Shown here in pieces: positions 44,218 to 51,974 of a DNA stretch of 64,000 bases. Below the pieces are notes generated by a model that did no database searches, was not told where the DNA came from, and saw only the letters and a list, made by a program, of their open reading frames with translations. The stretch is from Lachnoclostridium sp. An14 (GTDB taxonomy: Bacteria > Bacillota > Clostridia > Lachnospirales > Lachnospiraceae): contig NZ_NFLE01000006.1 of assembly GCF_002160755.1 (NCBI RefSeq), forward strand, positions 1-64,000. The letters run 5' to 3'. Made by a program: the position numbers and the translations under genes. How positions within the stretch are numbered: the first letter of the stretch is position 1; each line of letters opens with the position of its first letter.

Positions 44218-44613
44218 TTACTGCTTTCTGCAGGATTCGCACACGCCGTAGAGAATCGTCTCCGATTTCTTTATCTCAAACCCTGTGCTCTCCAGAGTGC
44301 TTTGAATCAGCCTCTCCGTCTCATCCTCCCCCAGATGAATGCTCTTTCCGCAGACCAGACACGACAAATGCAGACGGTCCCTGCATTCTTCCGCGGCGAT
44401 ATACTGATAGTAAATCTCCCGGGTGTTTTCACGGACATTTCGTTTTAAAAATCCTCTCTCCTCCAACACGGACAGATTCCGGTAAACCGCGCTGATGCTG
44501 ATTTTTTCCGAGGTCATACCGCCGGCAATCTGCTGGGCGGTCATCTGCTCATCCCTGTGCGCCGACAGGTATTCCAGCAGCTGCCTGCGCTGCCTCGTCC
44601 AATACTTCGCCAT
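44218..44613 (-). CDS. zur: Fur family metalloregulator, probably Zur
   Basis: This 131-aa regulator has a winged helix (TRQRRQLLEYLSAHRD, ISISAVYRNLSVLEERGFL), the structural-zinc cysteines LSCLVC and CESC, and an abbreviated dimerisation domain with HLSCLVCGKSIHL. First in an operon with znuACB homologues and preceded by two matching palindromes, it most likely represses zinc uptake when zinc is plentiful. Fur or PerR specificity cannot be fully excluded by sequence. RBS AGGG before ATG. Confidence 0.88.
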   Translation of the reverse strand: MAKYWTRQRRQLLEYLSAHRDEQMTAQQIAGGMTSEKISISAVYRNLSVLEERGFLKRNVRENTREIYYQYIAAEECRDRLHLSCLVCGKSIHLGEDETERLIQSTLESTGFEIKKSETILYGVCESCRKQ

Positions 44614-44631
44614 CCCTCATACCCCCTATGA

Positions 44632-44700
44632 TTTGCAAACGATTCGCAAATTAGTATATCGAATCTCCGCCGGGTTGTCAATATGCGAATCAGTCGCAAA
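44632..44700 (-). promoter_or_regulatory. Promoter and twin Zur-like operators of the zinc operon
   Basis: Promoter: TTGACA (44681-44676), 17-bp spacer, TATACT (44658-44653). Two 19-bp imperfect palindromes flank it: minus-strand TTTGCGACTGATTCGCATA (44700-44682), next to the -35, and TTTGCGAATCGTTTGCAAA (44650-44632), just after the -10. Both share TTTGCGA and are placed so that a bound dimer would block polymerase. They differ from the box type found at 60 kb. Confidence 0.8.
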
Positions 44701-44777
44701 TTGTTAGGCGTGGCGATCTGACGCAATCTGACATCCCGCAAACGATTTATAAAACCCCCAAAACCATATATAATTAA

Positions 44778-44902
44778 AAAGTGTGCGCTTGGCGCACACT
44801 CGCGCCGGAGCGCGGCTGCGTCAGCAGCCATATTCCTCTGCGCGGAGTGCGCCTCCCGCCGGAGGCTTTTGTGTCATAGGGAACGCAGTTTCCTATGACA
44901 TG
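44778..44902 (+). repeat. Serial-hairpin intergenic repeat, copy 5 (full length)
   Basis: Arms AGTGTGCGC/GCGCACACT with loop TTG; CGCGC-CGGA-GCGCG; GGCTGC-GTCA-GCAGCC; CCTCC-CGCC-GGAGG; then a 12-bp tail hairpin (44871-44902) whose stem differs completely from copies 1 and 4 (TGTCATAGG instead of TTTAACAGG) while the loop CGCAG is kept. Confidence 0.9.
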
Positions 44903-44912
44903 AAAAATAGAA

Positions 44913-45011
44913 AGAGCACCCACTCCAAAGTGGATGCTCCCAAATGGTTAGTTTCCTCTCATTAAGAGGCGCCCATCCCGTTTGCAGGCGGGGTGGGCAT
45001 TTTTATTTTCC
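44913..45011 (+). ncRNA. + strand array of three hairpins ending in a terminator; possible toxin-RNA remnant
   Basis: Hairpins at 44913-44938 (GAGCACCCACT / AGTGGATGCTC), 44955-44969 (CCTCT / AGAGG) and 44971-44998 (GCCCATCCCG / CGGGGTGGGC), the last followed by ATTTTTATTTT, form a convincing + strand RNA end although no + strand gene lies nearby. Just upstream is GAAAAATAG, then repeat copy 5. This resembles my recollection of 3' regions of holin-like type I toxin RNAs, with the toxin gene lost or replaced by the repeat; that reading is uncertain. Confidence 0.4.
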
Positions 45012-45054
45012 CTTATTTCTCTTATCAAAAAAGCAAGCGACGCTGCAGCAGCCT

Positions 45055-45771
45055 TCATTTCACACAATCCTCAAGCCCACACACTGCCGTGTCCGCCTGC
45101 ACCGCCACCAGCTGCCGCTCCGCGGCCGTCACCAGAACCGCTCCCACGGCCAGCGGCAGCACGCACACCCAAATGCTGTGCACACCCCACATCAGCCAGC
45201 AGCCGTACCCGGCCGCCACTCCGGCATGGAAACTGAGGAGCGTCCCGCCAAAAAACGCCGCCTTCTGCCCCTTCTCCGCCCGGCCGGCCTCATCCCGCCC
45301 GGTGAGCAGATAGTCCGTAAACGCGGTCACCGTCTGTTTCAGGTTGTTGGTGGAAAAAATGGTGGCGCTCACATAGCCATTCGCCCCCTTGAACACGCAC
45401 CACTGAAAAGCCATGGCAAAAAATATGGGATAGAGGGCCACAAAGGGATTCATAGTCTCCGGAAAACAGCCCACTGCCGTCACCGCTGCCAGATCCACCA
45501 GAATAGCCGTGTATTTCAGATTCCAGTTCGTCCGTTTCTCCAGGACCACCGTCGTGGCCATAGCGCCCACGTAGATCACCAGCGCCATCACCCGGTAAGA
45601 AATCTCCAAGGGATCCCGTCCCAGCACGTCACACATCAGCTCAATCATATTCGCCGTCTGCGCCGACCCGAACACGCCCATCCGGTCCACGATCGCATAC
45701 ACCCCGATCATCCCTCCGCAAAGGGCCATGGCGTAATGGATCGGGACATCATAATTTTTCCCATTTTCCAC
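45055..45771 (-). CDS. DUF1275 (YoaK-like) membrane protein
   Basis: This 238-aa protein has six or seven hydrophobic segments and family motifs SAQTANMIEL, VSATIFSTNNLKQTV and the early GVYAIVDRMG. DUF1275 proteins are putative transporters of unknown substrate. The start is GTG 45771: AAGGAGG lies nine bases upstream and a promoter (45800-45827) lies just before it, whereas the open frame to 45849 would start upstream of that promoter. It ends in VCGLEDCVK. Confidence 0.78.
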   Translation of the reverse strand: MENGKNYDVPIHYAMALCGGMIGVYAIVDRMGVFGSAQTANMIELMCDVLGRDPLEISYRVMALVIYVGAMATTVVLEKRTNWNLKYTAILVDLAAVTAVGCFPETMNPFVALYPIFFAMAFQWCVFKGANGYVSATIFSTNNLKQTVTAFTDYLLTGRDEAGRAEKGQKAAFFGGTLLSFHAGVAAGYGCWLMWGVHSIWVCVLPLAVGAVLVTAAERQLVAVQADTAVCGLEDCVK

Positions 45772-45799
45772 GTTTCCTCGCCTCCTTAAGCTGTTCCCT

Positions 45800-45827
45800 A
45801 TTATATCACTACAGAAAAATTTTGCAA
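45800..45827 (-). promoter_or_regulatory. Promoter of the DUF1275 gene
   Basis: TTGCAA (45827-45822), 16-bp spacer, TATAAT (45805-45800) on the minus strand, about 30 bp before the GTG start, directly after the yajC terminator. Confidence 0.65.
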
Positions 45828-45868
45828 CAAAAAGGAGCGGCCCTCCCATCCTCCAGGAAAACCGCTCC
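45828..45868 (-). terminator. Intrinsic terminator of the secDF-tgt-yajC operon
   Basis: Minus-strand GGAGCGG (45868-45862) pairs with CCGCTCC (45840-45834) across a 21-nt loop, followed by TTTTTG. It lies 20 bp past the yajC stop. Confidence 0.8.
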
Positions 45869-45887
45869 CATTTCTTCTCTCTCCGTA

Positions 45888-46163
45888 TTACAGCTCCGGT
45901 TTCTCCACCTCGATGATGGCCGCCTTCTGCATGGGAATACGGCAGTTCTTATTGCTGCCAAACTCCACGATCACCGTGTCATCGGTCATGTCGATGATCA
46001 CGCCGTAAAAACCGCTGGTCGTAAGCACGCTGTCTCCTACGGCAATGCTGGCCATAAGCTCCTCTCTTTTCTTCTTCTCCTTGTTCTGGGGCCGGATGAG
46101 CATAAAATACATCAGTGCACAGAAGAAAATGATGTAGCCGACCATAACAACTCCACTTTGCAT
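45888..46163 (-). CDS. yajC: Preprotein translocase subunit YajC
   Basis: This 91-aa protein has one N-terminal transmembrane helix (YIIFFCALMYFMLIRPQ) with the family motif MLIRPQNKEKKKREEL, followed by a small cytoplasmic domain (VGDSVLTTSGFYGVI). It associates with SecDF at the Sec translocon. Gene order secDF-tgt-yajC keeps the widespread tgt/yajC/sec linkage. CAAGGAGG precedes the ATG. Confidence 0.95.
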   Translation of the reverse strand: MQSGVVMVGYIIFFCALMYFMLIRPQNKEKKKREELMASIAVGDSVLTTSGFYGVIIDMTDDTVIVEFGSNKNCRIPMQKAAIIEVEKPEL

Positions 46164-46207
46164 AGTAAAAATCCTCCTTGTTCGCGTCCTGCGCCTTGCC
46201 CGGACCG

Positions 46208-47353
46208 CTATCCCTTTGATTGTCCTCTCGCCATACCTTCCAGTTTTTGTTCCTTGTACTCGGCATAACGGTGGTTCTCGATTGCATCGCGAATCTCTTT
46301 CATCATTTTATTATAAAAATACAAATTATGCAATACACATAATCGCATCCCCAGCATTTCTTTTGCCTTAAACAGATGGCGGATGTACGCCCTGCTGTAA
46401 GAACGGCAGGCCGGGCACTGGCAGCCCTCCTCGATGGGCCGGGGATCCAGCTCATATTTCTGGTTAAACAGGTTCAGTTTCCCGTGGTTGGTGTAAACGT
46501 GGCCGTGGCGCCCGTTTCTGGACGGGTACACGCAGTCAAAGAAATCCACGCCCCGGTCCACCGCCTCCAGGATGTTGGCCGGTGTTCCCACGCCCATCAG
46601 ATAAGTGGGCTTGTTCTCCGGCAGGTGGGGCACCACCTCATCCAGGATGTGGTACATCTCCTCGTGAGTCTCTCCCACAGCCAGTCCGCCCACGGCGTAG
46701 CCGTTCAGATCCATCCTGGAAATTTCCTTCGCGTGAGCGATGCGGATGTCCGGGAAAATGCCGCCCTGGTTGATTCCAAACAGGAGCTGATGGGGATTTA
46801 CCGTATCCGGCAGATGGTTCAGACGCTCCATCTCCGCCTTGCAGCGGGCCAGCCATCTGGTGGTCCTGGCCACGGAATTCTCCACATACTCCCTGGAGGA
46901 AAGAGCCGGCGCACACTCATCAAAGGCCATGGCGATGGTGGATCCCAGGTTGGACTGGATCTGCATACTCTCCTCCGGCCCCATAAAAATCTTGCGCCCG
47001 TCAATATGGGAGTTAAAATACACTCCCTCCTCCTTGATTTTTCTCAGCCCCGACAGGGAAAATACCTGGAACCCGCCGGAATCGGTGAGAATGGGCCTGT
47101 CCCAGTTCATAAACTTGTGCAGGCCGCCAAACTCCTTGATCAGCTTATCCCCCGTCCGCACATGGAGATGGTAGGTGTTGGAAAGCTCCACCTGGGTGCC
47201 GATCTGCCGCAGATCGTCGGTGGAAACCGCTCCCTTGATGGCCCCCACCGTTCCCACGTTCATAAACACCGGAGTCTGGATCGTCCCGTGAACCGTCTTC
47301 ACTTCCGCCCGCTTGGCGCGGCCGTCCTTCGCTATGATCTTATATTCCATCAT
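46208..47353 (-). CDS. tgt: Queuine tRNA-ribosyltransferase
   Basis: It exchanges guanine at position 34 of GUN-anticodon tRNAs for the queuosine precursor base. The 381-aa length is standard. Motifs: ILTDSGGFQVFSLSGLRKI with the first catalytic Asp, YLMGVGTPANILEAVDRGVDFFDCVYPSRNGRHG with the nucleophile Asp, and the zinc site CQCPACRSYSRAYIRH...CVLHN. Its start overlaps the secDF stop (ATGA). No other queuosine gene is in the window. Confidence 0.96.
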   Translation of the reverse strand: MMEYKIIAKDGRAKRAEVKTVHGTIQTPVFMNVGTVGAIKGAVSTDDLRQIGTQVELSNTYHLHVRTGDKLIKEFGGLHKFMNWDRPILTDSGGFQVFSLSGLRKIKEEGVYFNSHIDGRKIFMGPEESMQIQSNLGSTIAMAFDECAPALSSREYVENSVARTTRWLARCKAEMERLNHLPDTVNPHQLLFGINQGGIFPDIRIAHAKEISRMDLNGYAVGGLAVGETHEEMYHILDEVVPHLPENKPTYLMGVGTPANILEAVDRGVDFFDCVYPSRNGRHGHVYTNHGKLNLFNQKYELDPRPIEEGCQCPACRSYSRAYIRHLFKAKEMLGMRLCVLHNLYFYNKMMKEIRDAIENHRYAEYKEQKLEGMARGQSKG

Positions 47354-49521
47354 GCCTTCTTCCCCTGTTTTTTCGCCGCCTTGGCCGCCGCTTTCTCCGC
47401 GGCCTTCCTGCCTTCATGGCGCACCGTCATCACATACCACAGCGCTCCCGTAATGCACACGGAAGAATAGGTTCCGCACACAATACCTACCATCAGAGGC
47501 AAAGCGAACTCCCGAATGGAGGACACGCCCATAATATAGAGCACAAACACCATGATAAAGGTGGTAAGAGAGGTGTTGATGCTCCTGGTGAAGGTCTGGG
47601 TAATGCTGTCGTTGACCAGCTCCGCCAGATCGGCCCGGCCGCCCGTCAGTTTCAGATTCTCACGGATCCGGTCGAAGATGACGATGGTCGCGTTGATGGA
47701 ATAACCCACGATGGTCAGCATACAGGCGATAAATGTGGAACCCACAGACCATTTGAGAATGGAATAGAAGGTCGCCACCACTGCCACGTCGTGAACCAGC
47801 GCCAGCACCGCGCTGGCCGCGAACCGGATATTTTTAAACCGGAACCAGATGTAAATCAGCATACAAACCGTAGCGATCACCACCGCCACGATAGCGTCGT
47901 TTTTCATCTCCTCGCTGATCGCTCCGGAAATGCTCTCCGCCGTGATCTTCTCGTCGTCCACGCCGAAATTGTCCACCATCGCCTGGTTTAACGCCTCTCT
48001 CTCCTCCACGGAAAGAGTTCTGGTCTTAATAATCACCTCCGTCGTGCCCTCTACCTTCTGAGTCTGCACGTCGGCGTCTTTCGTCACATCTTCCACCACC
48101 GGAACGACCTGCTGGGAAATGTCCTCCATGGTCATTTCCTCGTTGAAGGTGACGTTGGTGGAGGTGCCGCCCTTAAACTCCATGCTGTAGTTGAATGCGC
48201 CGTTTCCAGAGGCCATGCCCATTCCCATGGACACCAGGCCGGCAGCGATCACCACCAGGGAGAGGACGAAACAGAGATTCCGCTTTCCAAGGAAGTTTAC
48301 CGGTTTCCGCTCCTTCTTCACGCCGTACAGTTTCGGGTTCTGCAATCCCAGACGGAACAGGGCCCGCAGGATGAACCTGGTCACAAAGAGGGCCGTAAAC
48401 ATGGAAAGCACAATACCCAGAGCCAGAGTGGTGGCAAAGCCCTTCACCGTACCGGAGCCTCTCCAGAACAGCACCAGGGCCGCGATCAGGGTGGTCACGT
48501 TTCCGTCCACAATGGCGGACAGAGCCTTCGCGAAACCGGTCTTGACCGCCGACTCCACCGTCTTGCCCACACCGATTTCCTCTTTGATTCTGGTGAAAAT
48601 GATGACGTTGGCATCCACAGCCATACCGATGGACAGGATGATACCTGCCACGCCCGGCAGCGTCAGCGTCACCTCAAATACCTCTAACAGCAGCACCATC
48701 AGCCCCACATAGAGAGACAGGGCCAGAGATGCCGCGAGTCCGGGCACCAGATACACAATTATCATAAACAGGGCTACGATTCCAAATCCCACAGCCCCTG
48801 CCTGCAAACTGGTGGTGATGGCCTCCTGTCCCAGTTTCGCGCCCACCACATTGGAGCGCAGCTCCATCAGCTCTACGGACAGGGCGCCGATGCGGATGGT
48901 AGCGGCCAGATTTTCCGCCTCATCGTATCCCGCCATTCCGTCGATGGTGCACTGGCCCTGGGTGATGGCCTCCCGCACCGTGGGGGCAGAAACTACCTCA
49001 TTGTCGTAGATAATGGCGATCTGCTGCCCCACCATGGCGGAGGTGGCATCCGCGAAGGCCTTCGTGCCCTCCTCGTTAAACGTCAGGGACACCACGTAAT
49101 CTCTGGATCCATTGTTTTCCGACACCATCACATTGGCGCTGCTCACCTGGTCTCCGGTGAGAATGGTATTCCCTTCCATATCGGTAAACCGCAAAGATCC
49201 CGGTTTTCCCAGCGTCTCCAGCACCGCGTTGGCGTCAGAAACTCCCGGAATATCAATGTTGATCCGGTCACTTCCCTCACGGTACACATCCGCCTCCGTG
49301 CTGTTGTAGCTGTCCACTCTCTTGCGCAGCTTGTAAACCGTGTCGTTCATCTGCTCGTCCGTGACGTCTCCCACCGCCTGGTAGGTGATGGAAACGCCGC
49401 CCGCCAGATCCAGTCCCAGCTTGATGTCATTTGCCGTCGTATAGCCCAGATAGCCGAACAGCACAATGGCCGCGATGGAAATGAGCAGACACAAAAGGCC
49501 CTTTCCTCTGTTATTCTTCAT
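47350..49521 (-). CDS. secDF: Fused protein-export membrane protein SecDF
   Basis: The 723-aa protein joins SecD (about residues 1-400) and SecF (about 405-700), giving two sets of six membrane segments and two large extracytoplasmic loops. SecD motifs: KLGLDLAGGVSITY, and the TM region GVAGIILSIGMAVDANVIIFTRIKEE; SecF motif: IVGYSINATIVIFDRIRENL. It uses the proton gradient to help release translocated proteins. RBS AAAGGAG. It lies 17 bp after scfB. Confidence 0.95.
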   Translation of the reverse strand: MKNNRGKGLLCLLISIAAIVLFGYLGYTTANDIKLGLDLAGGVSITYQAVGDVTDEQMNDTVYKLRKRVDSYNSTEADVYREGSDRINIDIPGVSDANAVLETLGKPGSLRFTDMEGNTILTGDQVSSANVMVSENNGSRDYVVSLTFNEEGTKAFADATSAMVGQQIAIIYDNEVVSAPTVREAITQGQCTIDGMAGYDEAENLAATIRIGALSVELMELRSNVVGAKLGQEAITTSLQAGAVGFGIVALFMIIVYLVPGLAASLALSLYVGLMVLLLEVFEVTLTLPGVAGIILSIGMAVDANVIIFTRIKEEIGVGKTVESAVKTGFAKALSAIVDGNVTTLIAALVLFWRGSGTVKGFATTLALGIVLSMFTALFVTRFILRALFRLGLQNPKLYGVKKERKPVNFLGKRNLCFVLSLVVIAAGLVSMGMGMASGNGAFNYSMEFKGGTSTNVTFNEEMTMEDISQQVVPVVEDVTKDADVQTQKVEGTTEVIIKTRTLSVEEREALNQAMVDNFGVDDEKITAESISGAISEEMKNDAIVAVVIATVCMLIYIWFRFKNIRFAASAVLALVHDVAVVATFYSILKWSVGSTFIACMLTIVGYSINATIVIFDRIRENLKLTGGRADLAELVNDSITQTFTRSINTSLTTFIMVFVLYIMGVSSIREFALPLMVGIVCGTYSSVCITGALWYVMTVRHEGRKAAEKAAAKAAKKQGKKA

Positions 49522-49538
49522 GACTTATCTCCTTTATT

Positions 49539-50939
49539 TTATAAATTGGAATCCTCCAGCGCCGCCTTGATCATAATGGCGCACTCGATCCTCTTTTTCT
49601 GCATCTCACAGCCGATGTCATAGGCGTCTGTGATGGAGCCGTGGAACTTGTAGGAATTGGCCGCGCAGCCGCCGCTGCAGTAAAATCTGGCAAAGCAGTC
49701 CCGGCACTTGTCCTTGGCGTACACGTTGCACAGCTTAAACTCATCCCGCACCGCGGTGTTGGTGATTCCCTCGTCCACATTGCCTAACAGGAAACCTTCC
49801 TCGCCCACAAACTGGTGGCAGGGGTAGAAATCTCCCCACGGCGTCACAGCCAGATACTCCGTCCCGGAGCCGCAGCCGGACAGGCGTTTCGCCACGCAGG
49901 GGCCCTGTTTTAAGTCAATCATGAAATGGAAGAACGTAAAGCCTCTGCCCTCTTTCCAGCGGCGGATATACTCCTTGGCCAGGTTGTCGTACTCCTCCAT
50001 GATCTGGGGAAGATCCTCCTCGGTGATGGCGAAAGGCTCCTCCGGCAGGGAAACCACCGGCTCGATGGACATTTTCTCAAAGCCCAGATCCGCGAAATGG
50101 AGCACATCCTTGGAGAAATCCAGATTTTGCTTTGTAAAGGTGCCGCGGACGTAATAGTCCTTGTCCCCTCTCTTTTCCACAAACTTCTGGAACTTCGGCA
50201 CGATCAGGTCGTAGCTGCCCTTTCCGTTGCGGAAGGGACGCATGAAATCGTTTACCTCCGGCCGTCCGTCCAGGCTTAAGACCACGTTGCTCATCTCCCG
50301 GTTGCAGAAGTCCATGATCTCGTCGTTTAACAGCACGCCGTTGGTGGTCAGAGTAAAACGGAACTTCTTGTTGTGGGCCTCCTCCTGGGAACGGCCGTAC
50401 TCCACCAGGCGTTTCACCACGTTCCAGTTCATCAGCGGCTCGCCGCCGAAGAAATCCACCTCCAGATTCCGGCGGTTTCCAGAATTGGCGATGAGGAAAT
50501 CCAGGGCCTTCTTTCCCACCTCATAGCTCATGAGGGCGCGGCGTCCGTGGTACTCCCCTTCCTCCGCGAAACAGTATTTGCAGGCCAGGTTGCAGTCGTG
50601 GGCGATGTGCAGGCACAGGGCCTTCACCACCGTTTTCCTCTTTTTAAAGTCTGTCACGTACTGGGAATACACATCCTTCGTGAACAGCTCCTCCCGGTTG
50701 ATCAGCTCCTGGATGTCCTCCATGGCCTCCCGGATCTCCGTCTCCGGATAGCGGTCCTTTAAGGCTGCCACCGTCTTTTCCACCGCCTCCGCGGGAAGTG
50801 TCTCCGGCTTTTCAAGCTCCGGCAGCTCCTTTTCCAGGACCTCCACCATATCATAGATCAGGTCGTCCACCACATGGACCGACCCGCTGTTCACATCCAT
50901 AACGATATTATATCCGTTGTTCTTATATTGATGAATCAC
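49539..50939 (-). CDS. scfB: SCIFF peptide radical SAM maturase
   Basis: This 466-aa radical SAM/SPASM enzyme makes thioether cross-links in the SCIFF peptide (encoded just upstream). The radical SAM cluster site CNLACKYC lies near residue 120 in a context that fits this family; a Cys-rich C-terminal SPASM region follows (CGSGTEYLAVTPWGDFYPC, CNVYAKDKCRDCFARFYCSGGC). The N-terminal part is a RiPP recognition-like domain. The start is GTG at 50939 with AAGGAG seven bases upstream. The neighbours secDF and tgt match the conserved clostridial gene order. Confidence 0.94.
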   Translation of the reverse strand: MIHQYKNNGYNIVMDVNSGSVHVVDDLIYDMVEVLEKELPELEKPETLPAEAVEKTVAALKDRYPETEIREAMEDIQELINREELFTKDVYSQYVTDFKKRKTVVKALCLHIAHDCNLACKYCFAEEGEYHGRRALMSYEVGKKALDFLIANSGNRRNLEVDFFGGEPLMNWNVVKRLVEYGRSQEEAHNKKFRFTLTTNGVLLNDEIMDFCNREMSNVVLSLDGRPEVNDFMRPFRNGKGSYDLIVPKFQKFVEKRGDKDYYVRGTFTKQNLDFSKDVLHFADLGFEKMSIEPVVSLPEEPFAITEEDLPQIMEEYDNLAKEYIRRWKEGRGFTFFHFMIDLKQGPCVAKRLSGCGSGTEYLAVTPWGDFYPCHQFVGEEGFLLGNVDEGITNTAVRDEFKLCNVYAKDKCRDCFARFYCSGGCAANSYKFHGSITDAYDIGCEMQKKRIECAIMIKAALEDSNL

Positions 50940-51037
50940 TCATACTCTCCTTTTCTCACGTCAAAATCCGCAGCACTGCCGTCCTCTTGACCTATCCAAC
51001 CAGCCATTCCCCGAATTTCCATTTGGACAGACCAAGC

Positions 51038-51065
51038 ACCCCTACGGCTCCCAGGCCGTAGGGGT
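51038..51065 (-). terminator. Attenuator-like hairpin between scfA and scfB
   Basis: ACCCCTACGGC (51038-51048) pairs perfectly with GCCGTAGGGGT (51055-51065). No T-run follows on the minus strand. It lies 50 bp after the scfA stop and could stabilise the short peptide mRNA so that more peptide than enzyme is made. Confidence 0.55.
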
Positions 51066-51114
51066 CCCTCTCATTTGGCTGTGTTCTGCTTTCTAACCCG
51101 TCACACACCGCAGA

Positions 51115-51261
51115 TTAGCGGTTGCTGTTCTCGCAGCTCTGGTTGCCTACCGTGCAGGAAGTCTTGCAGGCAGACTGGCAGGACGTCTGGCACTCGCCGC
51201 AGCCGCCCTTTTTCATCGTGTCTTTTAAGGTATTGGAATTCAAGGTCTTTACACGCGTCAT
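51115..51261 (-). CDS. scfA: SCIFF ribosomal peptide precursor (six cysteines in forty-five)
   Basis: The 48-aa peptide starts MTRVKTLNSNTLKDTM and has the hallmark core CGECQTSCQSACKTSC followed by TVGNQSC, six cysteines in all. The leader-like first 18 residues probably bind the maturase encoded downstream. SCIFF is a near-universal, conserved clostridial RiPP of unknown biological role. It falls below common ORF length cut-offs. ATG 51261 has AGGAGG nine bases upstream and a promoter at 51302-51330. Confidence 0.96.
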   Translation of the reverse strand: MTRVKTLNSNTLKDTMKKGGCGECQTSCQSACKTSCTVGNQSCENSNR

Positions 51262-51301
51262 AGTTCATCATCCTCCTGAGAATTTATTGAATTTCCTAGC
51301 G

Positions 51302-51330
51302 ATTATAACATATGTTGAGGGCCTTAGCAA
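51302..51330 (-). promoter_or_regulatory. scfA promoter
   Basis: TTGCTA (51330-51325), 17-bp spacer, TATAAT (51307-51302) on the minus strand, giving a leader of about 35 nt before scfA. Confidence 0.7.
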
Positions 51331-51407
51331 GGCTTTTCAGTCTTGTTCATATTCTGTCCCCGCCGGGAATATACTGGACCATAACCCAATGAAAAGGGGA
51401 GAAACAT

Positions 51408-51767
51408 ATGGGCAGTTCCAAAGTGAAGGCGGCCATCCGCTCTCTTTTCGCCTCCTATTTCCTGGCGGCCATCCTGTTGGTGGCGCTGGCGTTCCTTCTC
51501 TATAAATTTCACCTGAAGGAAAGCCAGGTGGGACTGGCTGTCAGCGGCATTTACGTAGTCACCTGCTTTATCGGCGGCCTGCTCATGGGAAAGGCCGCCC
51601 GCAGACGGCGGTTTTTCTGGGGCTTTCTGCTGGGCGCCCTGTACTTCGCCGTCCTTCTCGCCGCCACCTGCGTCACCGGCAGAGGGCTGCCGGCGGATAT
51701 GGGGCAGATGGTGAGGACGTTTATCATGTGCGCCGCCAGCGGAACCATCGGCGGAATGCTGAGCTAA
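51408..51767 (+). CDS. TIGR04086 family membrane protein
   Basis: This 119-aa protein has four hydrophobic segments (SYFLAAILLVALAFLLY, GLAVSGIYVVTCFIGGLLMG, FFWGFLLGALYFAVLLAA and MVRTFIMCAASGTIGGML). TIGR04086 proteins are commonly found near SCIFF genes, as here, divergent from scfA by about 150 bp. Function unknown; a link to SCIFF export or sensing is only suggested by linkage. GGGGAG precedes the ATG. Confidence 0.85.
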   Translation: MGSSKVKAAIRSLFASYFLAAILLVALAFLLYKFHLKESQVGLAVSGIYVVTCFIGGLLMGKAARRRRFFWGFLLGALYFAVLLAATCVTGRGLPADMGQMVRTFIMCAASGTIGGMLS

Positions 51768-51974
51768 GCACGCCGAGGCTGGCGGACGGGGATGCCGCTG
51801 GCGGCCAGAACGGCATTTTAAGCGGCCAGACCTGCGCCGCCAGTCCATTTCCTCCGCGGGGAGCGGCGCGGCCCGCGGAAGGCTTTTCTGGCACCGCAAA
51901 ACGCCGTTCCATGGCACAAAAACAGCCCAGCGGTGGGGGGCGTTAGGCTCCCCCGCTGCCGGGCCGGAAAAGTC

